A stretch of 64,000 bases of DNA, from assembly GCF_014649335.1 (NCBI RefSeq), contig NZ_BMSV01000007.1:42654-106653 (forward strand). The letters are read 5' to 3'. How positions within the stretch are numbered: the first letter of the stretch is position 1; each line of letters opens with the position of its first letter. The notes under the pieces are model-generated. The model saw nothing but the letters and a program-made list of their open reading frames with translations, did not search any database and was not told where the DNA came from. This DNA comes from Streptomyces roseolilacinus. GTDB lineage: Bacteria > Actinomycetota > Actinomycetes > Streptomycetales > Streptomycetaceae. This document shows, piece after piece, positions 41,367 through 52,560 of this stretch. Made by a program: the position numbers and the translations under genes.

Positions 41367-42386
41367 TCACTTCGCGCCGAGGGCCTTCTGGAGGGCCGCC
41401 AGGTTGGACTGCATGACCTCGAGGTAGTCAGCGCCCTTGGACCGCTCGGTGATTCCCTCCAGCGGGTCCAGGACGTCGGTCTTCAGGCCGGTGTCCTTCG
41501 CGAGGGTCCTGGCGGTCCGGTCGCTGGCGAGGGTCTCGAAGAAGACGGTGGTGACCTTCTCCTTCTTCGCGACGGCCTGGAGCTCCTTGACGCGGGCGGG
41601 GCTGGGCTCCGACTCGGGGTCGACGCCGGAGATGCCCTCCTGGTCCAGGCCGTAGCGCTCGGCGAGGTAGCCGAACGCGGAGTGGGTGGTGATGAACGTG
41701 CGGGTCGTGGTGTTCTTCAGGCCCGCGCGGAACCGGCCGTCGAGGGCGTCGAGCTTCTTCACCAGCTCGTCGGTGTTCTTCTCGTACGTCGCGGCGTTGG
41801 CCGGGTCGGCCTTGGCGAGGCGCTCGCCGACGCCCTTGGCGACCTCCGCGTACTTCACCGGGTCGAGCCAGACGTGCGGGTCGCCGCCGGCCTCGGTCGC
41901 GTGGTCGTGCTCGTGCTCCCCGGCGGGGGACTCCTCGGCGTGGGTCTCCCCGGCGTGGGCCTCGTCCTCGTGGCCGGTGTGGTCCTCGTGGGTGCCGTGC
42001 GTCTCCAGGGTGGTGAGCGTGGCCGCGTCCACCGTGTTCTCGACGCCCGCCTGCTTGATCGCCTCGTCGACGGCGGGCTGGAGGCCCTTGAGGTAGAGGA
42101 TGAAGCCGGCGTCGCCGAGGTCGGCTATCTGGCGCGGCTTGAGCTCCAGGTCGTGCGGCTCGACTCCGGGCCGGGTCAGCGTGGTCACGGAGACCTTGTC
42201 GCCGCCGATCTGTTCGGCGAGGAACTGCATCGGGTAGAACGACGCCACGACGTCCAGTTTGCCGTCTTTGCCCTTCTCCGCACCTCCGGAGGAGCCGGAG
42301 CAGGCGGAGAGGGCGACCAGGCCGAGGGCGGCGGCGCCGGCGACGGCGGCGGTGGATATGGGGCGTCGTACGTTCATGACACTCAT
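41367..42386 (-). CDS. znuA: Zinc ABC transporter substrate-binding lipoprotein
   Basis: A 339-residue periplasmic-type zinc-binding lipoprotein. The signal ends with ALGLVALSAC (lipobox LSAC), leaving a lipidated Cys near residue 29. VVASFYPMQFLAEQIGG and GVEPHDLELKPRQIADL begin the cluster A-I fold, and the flexible loop is His-rich (THEDHTGHEDEAHAG, EHEHDHATEAGGDPHVW), typical of ZnuA. THSAFGYLAERYGL and VFFETLASDRTARTLA hold later zinc ligands. ATG 42384-42386 follows AGGAAAG. Two Zur boxes overlap and precede the start, so zinc represses the operon. Confidence 0.96.
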   Translation of the reverse strand: MSVMNVRRPISTAAVAGAAALGLVALSACSGSSGGAEKGKDGKLDVVASFYPMQFLAEQIGGDKVSVTTLTRPGVEPHDLELKPRQIADLGDAGFILYLKGLQPAVDEAIKQAGVENTVDAATLTTLETHGTHEDHTGHEDEAHAGETHAEESPAGEHEHDHATEAGGDPHVWLDPVKYAEVAKGVGERLAKADPANAATYEKNTDELVKKLDALDGRFRAGLKNTTTRTFITTHSAFGYLAERYGLDQEGISGVDPESEPSPARVKELQAVAKKEKVTTVFFETLASDRTARTLAKDTGLKTDVLDPLEGITERSKGADYLEVMQSNLAALQKALGAK

Positions 42387-42391
42387 TTTCA
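42377..42391. promoter_or_regulatory. Zur box 1 (overlaps the znuA start)
   Basis: TGACACTCATTTTCA matches the streptomycete Zur box TGAAAATGATTTTCA at 12 of 15 positions and covers the znuA start codon on the minus strand. Confidence 0.65.
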
Positions 42392-42398
42392 ACTTTCC

Positions 42399-42413
42399 TG
42401 GAAACGATTGTCA
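42399..42413. promoter_or_regulatory. Zur box 2
   Basis: TGGAAACGATTGTCA matches the same consensus at 12 of 15. Its centre is 22 bp from box 1, about two helical turns, so two dimers could bind the same face. Confidence 0.65.
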
Positions 42414-42448
42414 ACAAAGCGGGCAAGTGGCCCCCGCCACCCACCGAT

Positions 42449-42479
42449 TTGATCCCAAGGGCTCGCGCGCCGCTAATCT
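42449..42479 (+). promoter_or_regulatory. glyS promoter
   Basis: TTGATC (42449-42454) and TAATCT (42474-42479) are separated by 19 bp. The start would be near 42486, giving a leader of about 35 nt before GTG 42521. Confidence 0.45.
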
Positions 42480-42520
42480 GAGGCATTCGCCGTTCGTCAT
42501 CGTCGTATGAAGAGAGCACC

Positions 42521-43903
<1,383 letters not shown>

Positions 43904-43922
43904 CGCACCCCGCACGACACGC

Positions 43923-43957
43923 GAGGCCCCCGGCTCCCCAGCGGGACCGGGGGCTTC
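43923..43957 (+). terminator. Terminator of glyS
   Basis: GCCCCCGG (43926-43933) pairs with CCGGGGGC (43947-43954), extended by G-A-G against T-T-C pairs, with a 13-nt loop, 20 nt past the stop. Confidence 0.75.
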
Positions 43958-44022
43958 GCCGTCCCGCCGTCGCTCCGGCGGGACGGGGGGGATATTCGGA
44001 TGCCCGCCCGCGCCCTGCCCGG

Positions 44023-44028
44023 TACGGT
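44023..44028 (+). promoter_or_regulatory. -10 hexamer TACGGT of a leaderless short ORF
   Basis: TACGGT ends 8 nt before the ATG at 44036, in the layout seen at other leaderless starts in this window. Confidence 0.4.
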
Positions 44029-44035
44029 CGTCCCC

Positions 44036-44065
44036 ATGTCCTCCTTCCTCCCGATCTACGAGTGA
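44036..44065 (+). CDS. Possible 9-residue leader peptide (MSSFLPIYE)
   Basis: ATG TCC TCC TTC CTC CCG ATC TAC GAG TGA begins directly after a TACGGT -10 hexamer and ends 75 bp before the DUF6243 gene. Ribosomes would load at the very 5' end of the message. It may be a regulatory leader or a chance ORF; there is no repeated amino acid to suggest what it senses. Confidence 0.35.
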   Translation: MSSFLPIYE

Positions 44066-44140
44066 GAGTGCGCCGGGCCCCGAAGCCCGCGGCGCCCCAG
44101 CAGACATCCGGACGACTTCTCACCCCCTGAGGGAGACCCC

Positions 44141-44332
44141 ATGGCCAAGAGCCGCAACAACCTGCTCGGCGTGGGCGGGCAGCGCAAGAAGCTGTCCCGC
44201 CTGGAGCAGCAGGGTTCCGCGTCCCACGGTGCCGGGCGCGCGGAAGCCGCCGACGCCAAGCAGGAGCTGCTGCGCAGGATGCGCGAGCGCAACCGCGCGC
44301 AGGAGCAGCAGGAGCAGGAACCGCAGGGCTGA
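44141..44332 (+). CDS. DUF6243-type small basic protein
   Basis: A 63-residue, highly charged protein starting AKSRNNLLGVGGQRKKLSR, which I recognise as the streptomycete DUF6243 type, and ending in a Glu/Gln-rich helix (RMRERNRAQEQQEQEPQG). It is probably unstructured or helical and cytoplasmic. GAGGGAG lies 7-13 nt before the ATG. Function unknown. Followed by a strong hairpin. Confidence 0.82.
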   Translation: MAKSRNNLLGVGGQRKKLSRLEQQGSASHGAGRAEAADAKQELLRRMRERNRAQEQQEQEPQG

Positions 44333-44343
44333 CCCCTCCGCGG

Positions 44344-44384
44344 CACGTGGGCCCGGTCGCCTTCCCGGCGGCCGGGCCCACGTG
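44344..44384 (+). terminator. Terminator after the DUF6243 gene
   Basis: CACGTGGGCCCGG (44344-44356) pairs perfectly with CCGGGCCCACGTG (44372-44384) around a 15-nt loop, 11 nt past the stop codon. Confidence 0.75.
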
Positions 44385-44409
44385 CGCCCGGGGAGCGCGC
44401 GCGGTACGG

Positions 44410-44415
44410 GACAAT
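44410..44415 (+). promoter_or_regulatory. -10-like GACAAT upstream of dus
   Basis: GACAAT ends 8 nt before ATG 44423 and is embedded in GTACGGGACAATGGGG, identical to the recO upstream sequence. Supports a leaderless start at 44423 rather than ATG 44414. Confidence 0.4.
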
Positions 44416-44422
44416 GGGGGGC

Positions 44423-45559
44423 ATGACCGCGTTCAGCCCCCTCTCCATCGGCCCGCACACCGTGCAGCCGCCGGTGGTGCTCGCCCCGATGGCCGGTATC
44501 ACCAACGCACCGTTCCGCACGCTCTGCCGCGAGTTCTCCGGCGGCAAGGGCCTGTTCGTGAGCGAGATGATCACCACCAGGGCGCTGGTCGAACGCAACG
44601 AGAAGACCATGCAGCTCATCCACTTCGACGCGTCCGAGACGCCGCGCTCGATCCAGCTGTACGGAGTGGACCCCGTCACGGTCGGCAAGGCCGTCCGCAT
44701 GATCGTGGACGAGGACCTCGCGGACCACATCGACCTGAACTTCGGCTGCCCCGTGCCCAAGGTCACCCGCAAGGGCGGCGGCTCGGCGCTGCCGTTCAAG
44801 CGGCCGCTGCTGCGGGCGATCCTCCGCGAGGCGGTCACCGGCGCCGGGGACCTGCCGGTCACGATGAAGATGCGCAAGGGCATCGACGACGACCACATCA
44901 CGTACCTCGACGCGGGCCGCATCGCCGTGGAGGAGGGCGTCACGGCGATCGCCCTGCACGGCCGCACGGCCGCCCAGCACTACGGCGGCACCGCCGACTG
45001 GGACGCGATCGCCCGGCTGAAGGAGCACGTCCCGGAGATACCGGTGCTCGGCAACGGCGACATCTGGTGCGCGGACGACGCGCTGCGGATGATGCGCGAG
45101 ACCGGCTGCGACGGGGTCGTCGTGGGCCGGGGCTGCCTGGGCCGCCCCTGGCTGTTCGGGGACCTCGTGGCCGCGTTCGAGGGCACGGGGACGGCGGCGG
45201 CGCCCACGCTGCGCGAGGTCGCGGACGTCATGGTGCGCCACGCCCGGCTGCTGGGGGAGTGGATCGGGGACGAGGCGCGGGGTGTCGTCGACTTCCGCAA
45301 GCACGTCGCCTGGTACCTGAAGGGCTTCGCCGTCGGGTCCGAGATGCGCAAGCGGCTGGCGGTCACCTCGTCCCTGGACGAGCTGCGCGCTCAGTTGAGC
45401 GAGCTGGACCTGGACCAGTCGTGGCCCGCGGGCGCGGACGGACCCCGGGGCCGGACGTCCGGGAACAACCGGGTCGTCCTGCCGGACGGCTGGCTGAAGG
45501 ACCCGTACGACTGCGCCTCGGTGGGTGAGGACGCCGAACTGGACACGTCCGGCGGCTGA
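44423..45559 (+). CDS. dusB: tRNA-dihydrouridine synthase (DusB type)
   Basis: A 378-residue FMN enzyme that reduces uridines in the tRNA D-loop. VVLAPMAGITNAPFRTLCRE begins the TIM barrel, NFGCPVPKVTRKGGGSALPF has the catalytic Cys, VTMKMRKGIDDDHITYLDA and ALHGRTAAQHYGGTADWD follow, and VLGNGDIWCADDA and VVVGRGCLGRPWLF bind FMN phosphate. The C-terminal helical domain contacts tRNA. ATG 44423 is chosen because of the GACAAT hexamer and family similarity. Confidence 0.95.
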   Translation: MTAFSPLSIGPHTVQPPVVLAPMAGITNAPFRTLCREFSGGKGLFVSEMITTRALVERNEKTMQLIHFDASETPRSIQLYGVDPVTVGKAVRMIVDEDLADHIDLNFGCPVPKVTRKGGGSALPFKRPLLRAILREAVTGAGDLPVTMKMRKGIDDDHITYLDAGRIAVEEGVTAIALHGRTAAQHYGGTADWDAIARLKEHVPEIPVLGNGDIWCADDALRMMRETGCDGVVVGRGCLGRPWLFGDLVAAFEGTGTAAAPTLREVADVMVRHARLLGEWIGDEARGVVDFRKHVAWYLKGFAVGSEMRKRLAVTSSLDELRAQLSELDLDQSWPAGADGPRGRTSGNNRVVLPDGWLKDPYDCASVGEDAELDTSGG

Positions 45560-45573
45560 CCCGGGGGTGGACC

Positions 45574-45716
45574 GCAGACGTCCGGATCGTGGAATCAGCG
45601 AGCGGGCGGTGGCGTGATTCTCGCCACCCCTGATCGGGCGTCTGCTCAGATGAGCGTGTTTCGCGTGGTTGTACTTCTCAAAGGGTGGCACTCAGTGCCA
45701 CCCTTTCTGTTTTCAA
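45574..45716 (+). ncRNA. Candidate structured RNA ending in a classical terminator
   Basis: P1 pairs 45574-45585 with 45634-45645 (12 pairs, two G-U). P2 pairs TCAG 45595-45598 with CTGA 45630-45633. P3 pairs GGTGGCG 45608-45614 with CGCCACC 45622-45628 around a 7-nt loop. A GCTCAGATGAGC hairpin follows, and the terminator stem AAAGGGTGGCAC/GTGCCACCCTTT with TTTCTGTTTT closes it. It could be an independent small RNA or the structured 3' UTR of dus. Folding was read by eye and not scored. Confidence 0.4.
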
Positions 45717-45757
45717 GAAGTGAAGACAAGTGTGAAGGGTAGGTGCTCAGATGAGCG
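45644..45757 (+). repeat. GCTCAGATGAGCG direct repeat (each copy palindromic)
   Basis: Exact copies at 45644-45656 and 45745-45757, 101 bp apart, on either side of the terminator. Each contains the inverted repeat GCTCA/TGAGC. Confidence 0.75.
45680..45716 (+). terminator. Rho-independent terminator with T-rich tail
   Basis: Perfect 12-bp stem, 45680-45691 with 45695-45706, TCA loop, then CTGTTTTC. The best canonical terminator in the window, 120 nt after dus. Confidence 0.9.
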
Positions 45758-45959
45758 ATCCTTGGGTGGTTTTTGACCATGACGCTTCAAGGGGTGAACC
45801 CTTCGCGCCGCTGACGGCAACCGTCCCGTAACTTTCGATCTGCTGGCGGACGGGTGGTTAAGGCCGTACGACGGGTAGGCGTACCTCCCCAGACGCCTTC
45901 GATCTGGGTATGTTCCTCGCCGTCAGGGCAGCCACGTCGTCCTCGAGGAGTCGAGACCC

Positions 45960-48671
<2,712 letters not shown>

Positions 48672-48678
48672 CCCACCC

Positions 48679-48709
48679 GGTCCCGCCGCGGCGCCCCCGC
48701 GGCGGGACC
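48679..48709 (+). terminator. Terminator hairpin of ppdK
   Basis: GGTCCCGCCGCGG (48679-48691) pairs perfectly with CCGCGGCGGGACC (48697-48709), 5-nt loop, 8 nt past the stop codon. Confidence 0.8.
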
Positions 48710-48719
48710 CCCACGGGCA

Positions 48720-48769
48720 CCGGAGCCGCCGTCTGTCACCCGACCCTCACCGATCGGCGGCGGCTCCGG
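48720..48769. terminator. Second hairpin downstream of ppdK
   Basis: CCGGAGCCGCCG (48720-48731) pairs with CGGCGGCTCCGG (48758-48769) over 12 bp with a 26-nt loop. Confidence 0.5.
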
Positions 48770-48780
48770 GTCACGGAGAT

Positions 48781-48818
48781 ACGGGGCGGACACCTTTGTG
48801 CGGAGGTGTCCGCCCCGT
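48781..48818. terminator. Third hairpin downstream of ppdK
   Basis: ACGGGGCGGACACCT (48781-48795) pairs perfectly with AGGTGTCCGCCCCGT (48804-48818) over 15 bp with an 8-nt loop, followed by ACCGTTTCC. The longest perfect stem in the window. Confidence 0.7.
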
Positions 48819-49251
48819 ACCGTTTCCTGGGCATCCGTCCTGCGCGGAAGGTGTGTGCCTGTTGAATTGAGTCCGGTTGAATTCCGTGCCAGTTGAAGCG
48901 CGGACTATTTACGGAAGATTGACATCCCGTCAATTTCGCGGCTTGGCTGAGCAAACAAACGGGCGGAGCGCGGCCACCGGATCCCCACCCGCCGACCGCG
49001 CCCCATTACCCCTGCCAGACAGGAGAGCCGCAACCTTTCAGTCCCGCCGCCAGGCGCGAGAAGCCCCCCACGGTCTCCCGACGCGCCATCTCGGTCCTGA
49101 AGGTTTCCCGTCCGACGGCGTACAGCTTTTCGGTTCCGGGCCCCCGTCCGCGACGCGTTTCAACTGTGGCTGAAATGCCGTGGTAACAACCTGTGATGGC
49201 ATGCATACTCCTTGGTGGGGGGTGATTGCGGATGCAACAGGTGGGGGTTCA
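48819..49251. other. AT-richer intergenic region before the ArsR-type gene
   Basis: About 430 bp without a gene. Features: GTTGAA at 48861, 48876 and 48892 (15-16 bp apart), the inverted repeat ATTGAC/GTCAAT at 48918-48934, and TTTCA/TGAAA at 49158-49175 close to the next gene. It is clearly less GC-rich than its surroundings. Confidence 0.55.
48918..48934. repeat. Inverted repeat ATTGAC-N5-GTCAAT
   Basis: Perfect 6-bp arms in an AT-rich patch, possibly an operator. Confidence 0.5.
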
Positions 49252-50280
49252 GTGCTTCGTATACATTTCACCGGCGCGGATCTCGCCGGGGTCCGGATGG
49301 CGGCCCGGCCCGACGCGCTGTGGGAAACGATTCTCAGCTTTCACCGTTTGCGGGACCGACGGGGCGGCCTGGTCTACGGGGAATGGCGCTCCGAAACCCG
49401 GACGCGGTTGAACGGTGAAACACGGCTGCTGGGTGCCCTCGTTCCGACGCGGGGGTATTTCCCGGACTTCCTCACTCCGCCGGAGGGCCTCCAGGGGTTC
49501 GACACGGCGCTGGAGGCCGTGCGCGCCACACCGCCCGCCCGGCTCCACACGGAGCTGACCGTGCTCGCCGCGGAGCGCCCGGCCGCCGGCCCCCTGCCCT
49601 CCTGGGCGATGGCCCTCGCCGAAGGGCGCCCGGAGCCCTTCAGCCGGCTCCTGGGGGCGTTGCGCGGCTACCACCGCGCCGCCGTCGAGCCGTACTGGAC
49701 GTACATCCAGGCGCGGGTGGAGGCGGACCGGGCGGTGCGCGGCCGGGCGCTGCTCGACGGCGGCGCCGAGGAGCTGCTGGCGTCCCTGCCGCCGATGCTG
49801 CGCTGGCGCACGCCCGTCCTGGAGGCGGACTACCCGGTCGACCGCGACGTGCGGCTCGACGGGCGCGGGCTGCTGCTCCAGCCGTCGTACTTCTGCCGGG
49901 GCACGGCCGTGATGTACCGCAACCCCGAGCTGCCGCCTGTCCTCGTCTACCCGGTGACGCACACGGACGCCCCCGCCGCCGCCGGCGAGCAGGGCGGGGC
50001 GCCGCTGGGGCGGCTGGTGGGCCACACCCGCTCCGCCGTCCTCAAGGCCATCGGGCAGGGCGGCACGACCAGCGAGCTGGCCCGCCGCGCCGGGGTCTCC
50101 CTCGCCTCGGCCAGCCAGCACGCGGGCGTCCTGCGCGACGCCGGCCTGGTGGTGACCCTGCGCCGGGGCAGCTCGGTGCTGCACACCCTGACGCCGCTGG
50201 GCGCCGCCCTGCTGCACGGCGGCGCCCAGCCGCTGCGGGAGCGCCGCCGCTACGCGCGGAACGGCCCCGTCACCTCGTAG
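49252..50280 (+). CDS. ArsR-type winged-helix transcriptional regulator
   Basis: A 342-residue protein. The first 240 residues form a DUF5937-like sensor region found in streptomycete ArsR-type regulators (LRIHFTGADLAGVRMAARPDALWE at the start, cited as RIHFTGADLAGVRMA). The C-terminal winged helix has RSAVLKAIGQGGTTSELARR and AGVSLASASQHAGVLRDAGLV, the recognition helix region, with VVTLRRGSSVLHTLTPLG as the wing. GTG 49252 follows GGTGGGGG. The target is unknown. The 3' end overlaps the 3' end of the convergent PhoX-like gene by 31 bp. Confidence 0.88.
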   Translation: MLRIHFTGADLAGVRMAARPDALWETILSFHRLRDRRGGLVYGEWRSETRTRLNGETRLLGALVPTRGYFPDFLTPPEGLQGFDTALEAVRATPPARLHTELTVLAAERPAAGPLPSWAMALAEGRPEPFSRLLGALRGYHRAAVEPYWTYIQARVEADRAVRGRALLDGGAEELLASLPPMLRWRTPVLEADYPVDRDVRLDGRGLLLQPSYFCRGTAVMYRNPELPPVLVYPVTHTDAPAAAGEQGGAPLGRLVGHTRSAVLKAIGQGGTTSELARRAGVSLASASQHAGVLRDAGLVVTLRRGSSVLHTLTPLGAALLHGGAQPLRERRRYARNGPVTS

Positions 50281-51407
50281 GTGATGCCGCCGGACGAGCT
50301 GCCCGTCGTACCGCGCTGGCTGGAGAAGTACAGCCGGCGGCCGTCGGGCGAGAACGCCGGGCCGCAGATCTCCGAGCCGGACTGGTTGAGGATCCGCACG
50401 AACGGCGCGACCACGTCGTCCGGCGTGATCAGGCAGATCTCCATGTTGCCGCCGTCCTCGGCGACGTACAGGTCGCCCGAGGACGCGCCGGTGATGTTGT
50501 CGACGCCGGTCAGCGGGGCGGTGCCGGAGACCAGCGAGTCGTCGTACTCGAGCTCGTAGGTGCTCGACGCCAGGTTGAGCCGCCACACGCGGCCGTCGCC
50601 CTTGGTGGTGAACCAGACCGTGTCGTTGGCGTAGTGGCAGCCCTCGCCGCCGTTGAACAGCTTGGCGCCGGAGACCTGGTCGCGGGTGGGGGTGGGGGAG
50701 CCGTCCGGGTCCGGCACGGTCGCCCAGGTGAAGGAGCCCGACGTGGCCGTGCCGGCCTTCAGCACCTGCAGGGTGCCCGAGGACAGGTCGCCCCAGGTGC
50801 GGGGGACGAACCGGTAGAAGCAGCCGTCCGACGCGTCCTCGGTGAGGTAGACGACCTTGCGGACCGGGTCGGCCGCGGCGGCCTCGTGGTTGAAGCGGCC
50901 CATCGCGTCGCGGCGCACCGCGGCCTTCACGCCCCACGGGTCGGTCTCGTACACGTACCCCGTGCTGACCTCCTCGCAGGACAGCCAGGTGTTCCACGGG
51001 GTCGCGCCGCCGGCGCAGTTGCGGTTGGTGTTGGAGAGGATGCGGTACGCGCCGGTGATGTTGCCCGACCCGTCGAAGCGGACGGCGCTCGCGCCGCCCG
51101 TGCTGGAGATCTCGGAGTTGGAGACGTAGATCCAGCCGCTCCCGTCGGCGAAGCAGGCGCCGCCGTCCGGGGCGGCGTGCCAGACGTAGGACGTGCCGCC
51201 CACCCGCTGCCCGGACCGGGCGACGACCCGGCTGGTGAAGCCGGCCGGGAGCTGGATGCCGTTCGCGTCGGCGGCGCCGAGCGCTCCGTACGGACCGGGG
51301 CCGGGCTGGGCCGGGGCGGCGTAGGCCGCGCCCCGCATCATCGTGTAGCCGAAGGCCGCGGCCGCGCCGCCCGCGACCGCTCCGCGCAGGAAACTACGAC
51401 GTTCCAC
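50250..51407 (-). CDS. Tat-exported PhoX/DUF839 family protein
   Basis: A 385-residue exported beta-propeller-type protein of the PhoX (DUF839) family, whose characterised members are Ca/Fe-dependent alkaline phosphatases. The N terminus ERRSFLRGAVAGGAAAAFG is a twin-arginine signal, with cleavage likely after AAYAAPA. The signature NCAGGATPWNTWLSCEE (with the metal-binding Cys) and FNHEAAAADPVRKVVYLTEDA are present, as is CGPAFSPDGRRLYFSSQRG. It is shorter than classical PhoX. GTG 51407 has GGAG about 8 nt upstream. Confidence 0.9.
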   Translation of the reverse strand: MERRSFLRGAVAGGAAAAFGYTMMRGAAYAAPAQPGPGPYGALGAADANGIQLPAGFTSRVVARSGQRVGGTSYVWHAAPDGGACFADGSGWIYVSNSEISSTGGASAVRFDGSGNITGAYRILSNTNRNCAGGATPWNTWLSCEEVSTGYVYETDPWGVKAAVRRDAMGRFNHEAAAADPVRKVVYLTEDASDGCFYRFVPRTWGDLSSGTLQVLKAGTATSGSFTWATVPDPDGSPTPTRDQVSGAKLFNGGEGCHYANDTVWFTTKGDGRVWRLNLASSTYELEYDDSLVSGTAPLTGVDNITGASSGDLYVAEDGGNMEICLITPDDVVAPFVRILNQSGSEICGPAFSPDGRRLYFSSQRGTTGSSSGGITYEVTGPFRA

Positions 51408-51713
51408 TTCATCACTCCACTGGGGTGGTGACCGCCCCGTCGCACCGGTCGGCGACGGGGTCGCGCGCTGCCGGAACCTAGGAGTCCCGGATTGACGGTG
51501 CACCAACAAGCGGTGAAGGGGAAGAAGAGTTCGGCGGTCGGCTCTCCGGGGCCCTCCCGGAGCCCCCCGGCCGCTCCCGCCGGAGGCCGCGTGCAGGCGG
51601 CCGGGGGGGCCGCCGGGCACCGGGCGGAACACGTCCGCGCGGCGGCGATGAGTTCCGGCGGGAGCGGCGGTCTACCCCTCCGCAACGGCCACACCGGATG
51701 GAGAGAGCCCGCC
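51408..51713. other. Divergent region PhoX-like/VOC
   Basis: About 306 bp without a gene. CCCCGTCGC/GCGACGGGG (51435-51460) is a 9-bp perfect hairpin in the leader of the PhoX-like gene, and TAGGTT (minus, 51480-51475) is its best -10. Only a single CTTCACC-like half site resembles a PHO box. Confidence 0.5.
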
Positions 51714-52139
51714 ATGGAACAGATGATCTTCGTGAACCTGCCGGTCAAGGACCTCGACGCGGCCAAGGGCTTCTGGACGGAGCTCGGCTACTCGTTCAAC
51801 CCGCAGTTCACCGACGAGAACGCGGCCTGCCTGGTCTTCAGCGACACGATCTACGCGATGCTGCTCACGGAGCCGTTCTTCAAGACCTTCACGAAGAAGG
51901 AGATCGCCGACGCGTCCGCCTCCACGGAGACGATCATCGCACTGAGCGCCGAGAGCCGGGCCCGGGTGGACGAGCTCGCCGACAAGGCGCTGGCCGCCGG
52001 CGGGACCCCGGCCTACGAGCCGCAGGAGTACGGCGACGCCATGTACAGCCGCTCCTTCCAGGACCTCGACCACCACATCTGGGAGGTCGTGTGGATGGAC
52101 GTCGAGAAGATGCAGGAGCAGGGCGCCGCGCAGGGCTGA
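51714..52139 (+). CDS. VOC family (glyoxalase/bleomycin-resistance fold) protein
   Basis: A 141-residue protein with the vicinal-oxygen-chelate fold. MIFVNLPVKDLDAAKGFWTE and LGYSFNPQFTDENAACLVFS form the first beta-alpha-beta-beta-beta unit, and FQDLDHHIWEVVWMD ends the second. The layout is that of the PhnB/YdcJ-like lactoylglutathione lyase relatives; substrate unknown. ATG 51714 follows GGAGAGAG. ATG 51723 is in frame. Confidence 0.9.
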   Translation: MEQMIFVNLPVKDLDAAKGFWTELGYSFNPQFTDENAACLVFSDTIYAMLLTEPFFKTFTKKEIADASASTETIIALSAESRARVDELADKALAAGGTPAYEPQEYGDAMYSRSFQDLDHHIWEVVWMDVEKMQEQGAAQG

Positions 52140-52236
52140 GCGGGGCGCGCCCGCACACGCCGACGCACACGCCGACGGCGACGGGGACCGTGGCGGTCAC
52201 GGTCCCCGTCGCCGTCTCCCGGCCCGCCCCGTACCG

Positions 52237-52560
52237 TCAGCTCGTGCGCACCGGGTACACCGCCACCGCGACCTCGTCGTCGTCCAGGCAGCGGCCGGTC
52301 TCCAGGTCGAAGCGCTGCTTCAGCAGCGGCGACGCGACGAACGTGCGCCCGTTCGCCGAGCCGATCAGGCCCCGCGACAGCACCTGGGCGCCGGTGAACG
52401 GGTCCCGGTTGTCGATCGCGTACAGCCGCCCCGACCGGTCCCGGAACAGCGCCGCCTGCCGGCCGTCCGGCAGCAGGGCGGCCATGCCCCGGCCCGGCGT
52501 CAGCACGGTGGTGTCGCAGATCGGCAGCCAGTCGTCGTCGTGCGAGAGCTCCAGTTTCAT
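52237..52560 (-). CDS. nirD: Nitrite reductase (NADH) small subunit
   Basis: A 107-residue Rieske-fold subunit of assimilatory nitrite reductase. It contains WLPICDTTVLTPGRGMAALL, LYAIDNRDPFTGAQVLSRG and FVASPLLKQRFDLETGRCL. As usual for NirD, the Cys-His ligands of true Rieske proteins are absent. It starts by ATGA overlap with the nirB stop codon. The C-terminal DDDEVAVAVYPVRTS is typical. Confidence 0.95.
   Translation of the reverse strand: MKLELSHDDDWLPICDTTVLTPGRGMAALLPDGRQAALFRDRSGRLYAIDNRDPFTGAQVLSRGLIGSANGRTFVASPLLKQRFDLETGRCLDDDEVAVAVYPVRTS

Larger units (their letters stand above)
45560..45959. other. Structured, AT-richer intergenic region between dus and ppdK
   Basis: 400 bp with no gene. 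It holds a three-stem foldable element (45574-45645), two copies of GCTCAGATGAGCG (45644, 45745), a classical terminator (45680-45716), a hairpin AAGGG/CCCTT near 45789, and two copies of TTCGATCTG (45834 and 45898). TATGTT (45909-45914) is a possible -10 for ppdK. Confidence 0.65.

Noticed and set aside
51480..51530. PHO box in front of the PhoX-like gene
   Set aside because: Only one CTTCACC-like half site is present; the direct repeats of a PhoP box are missing.
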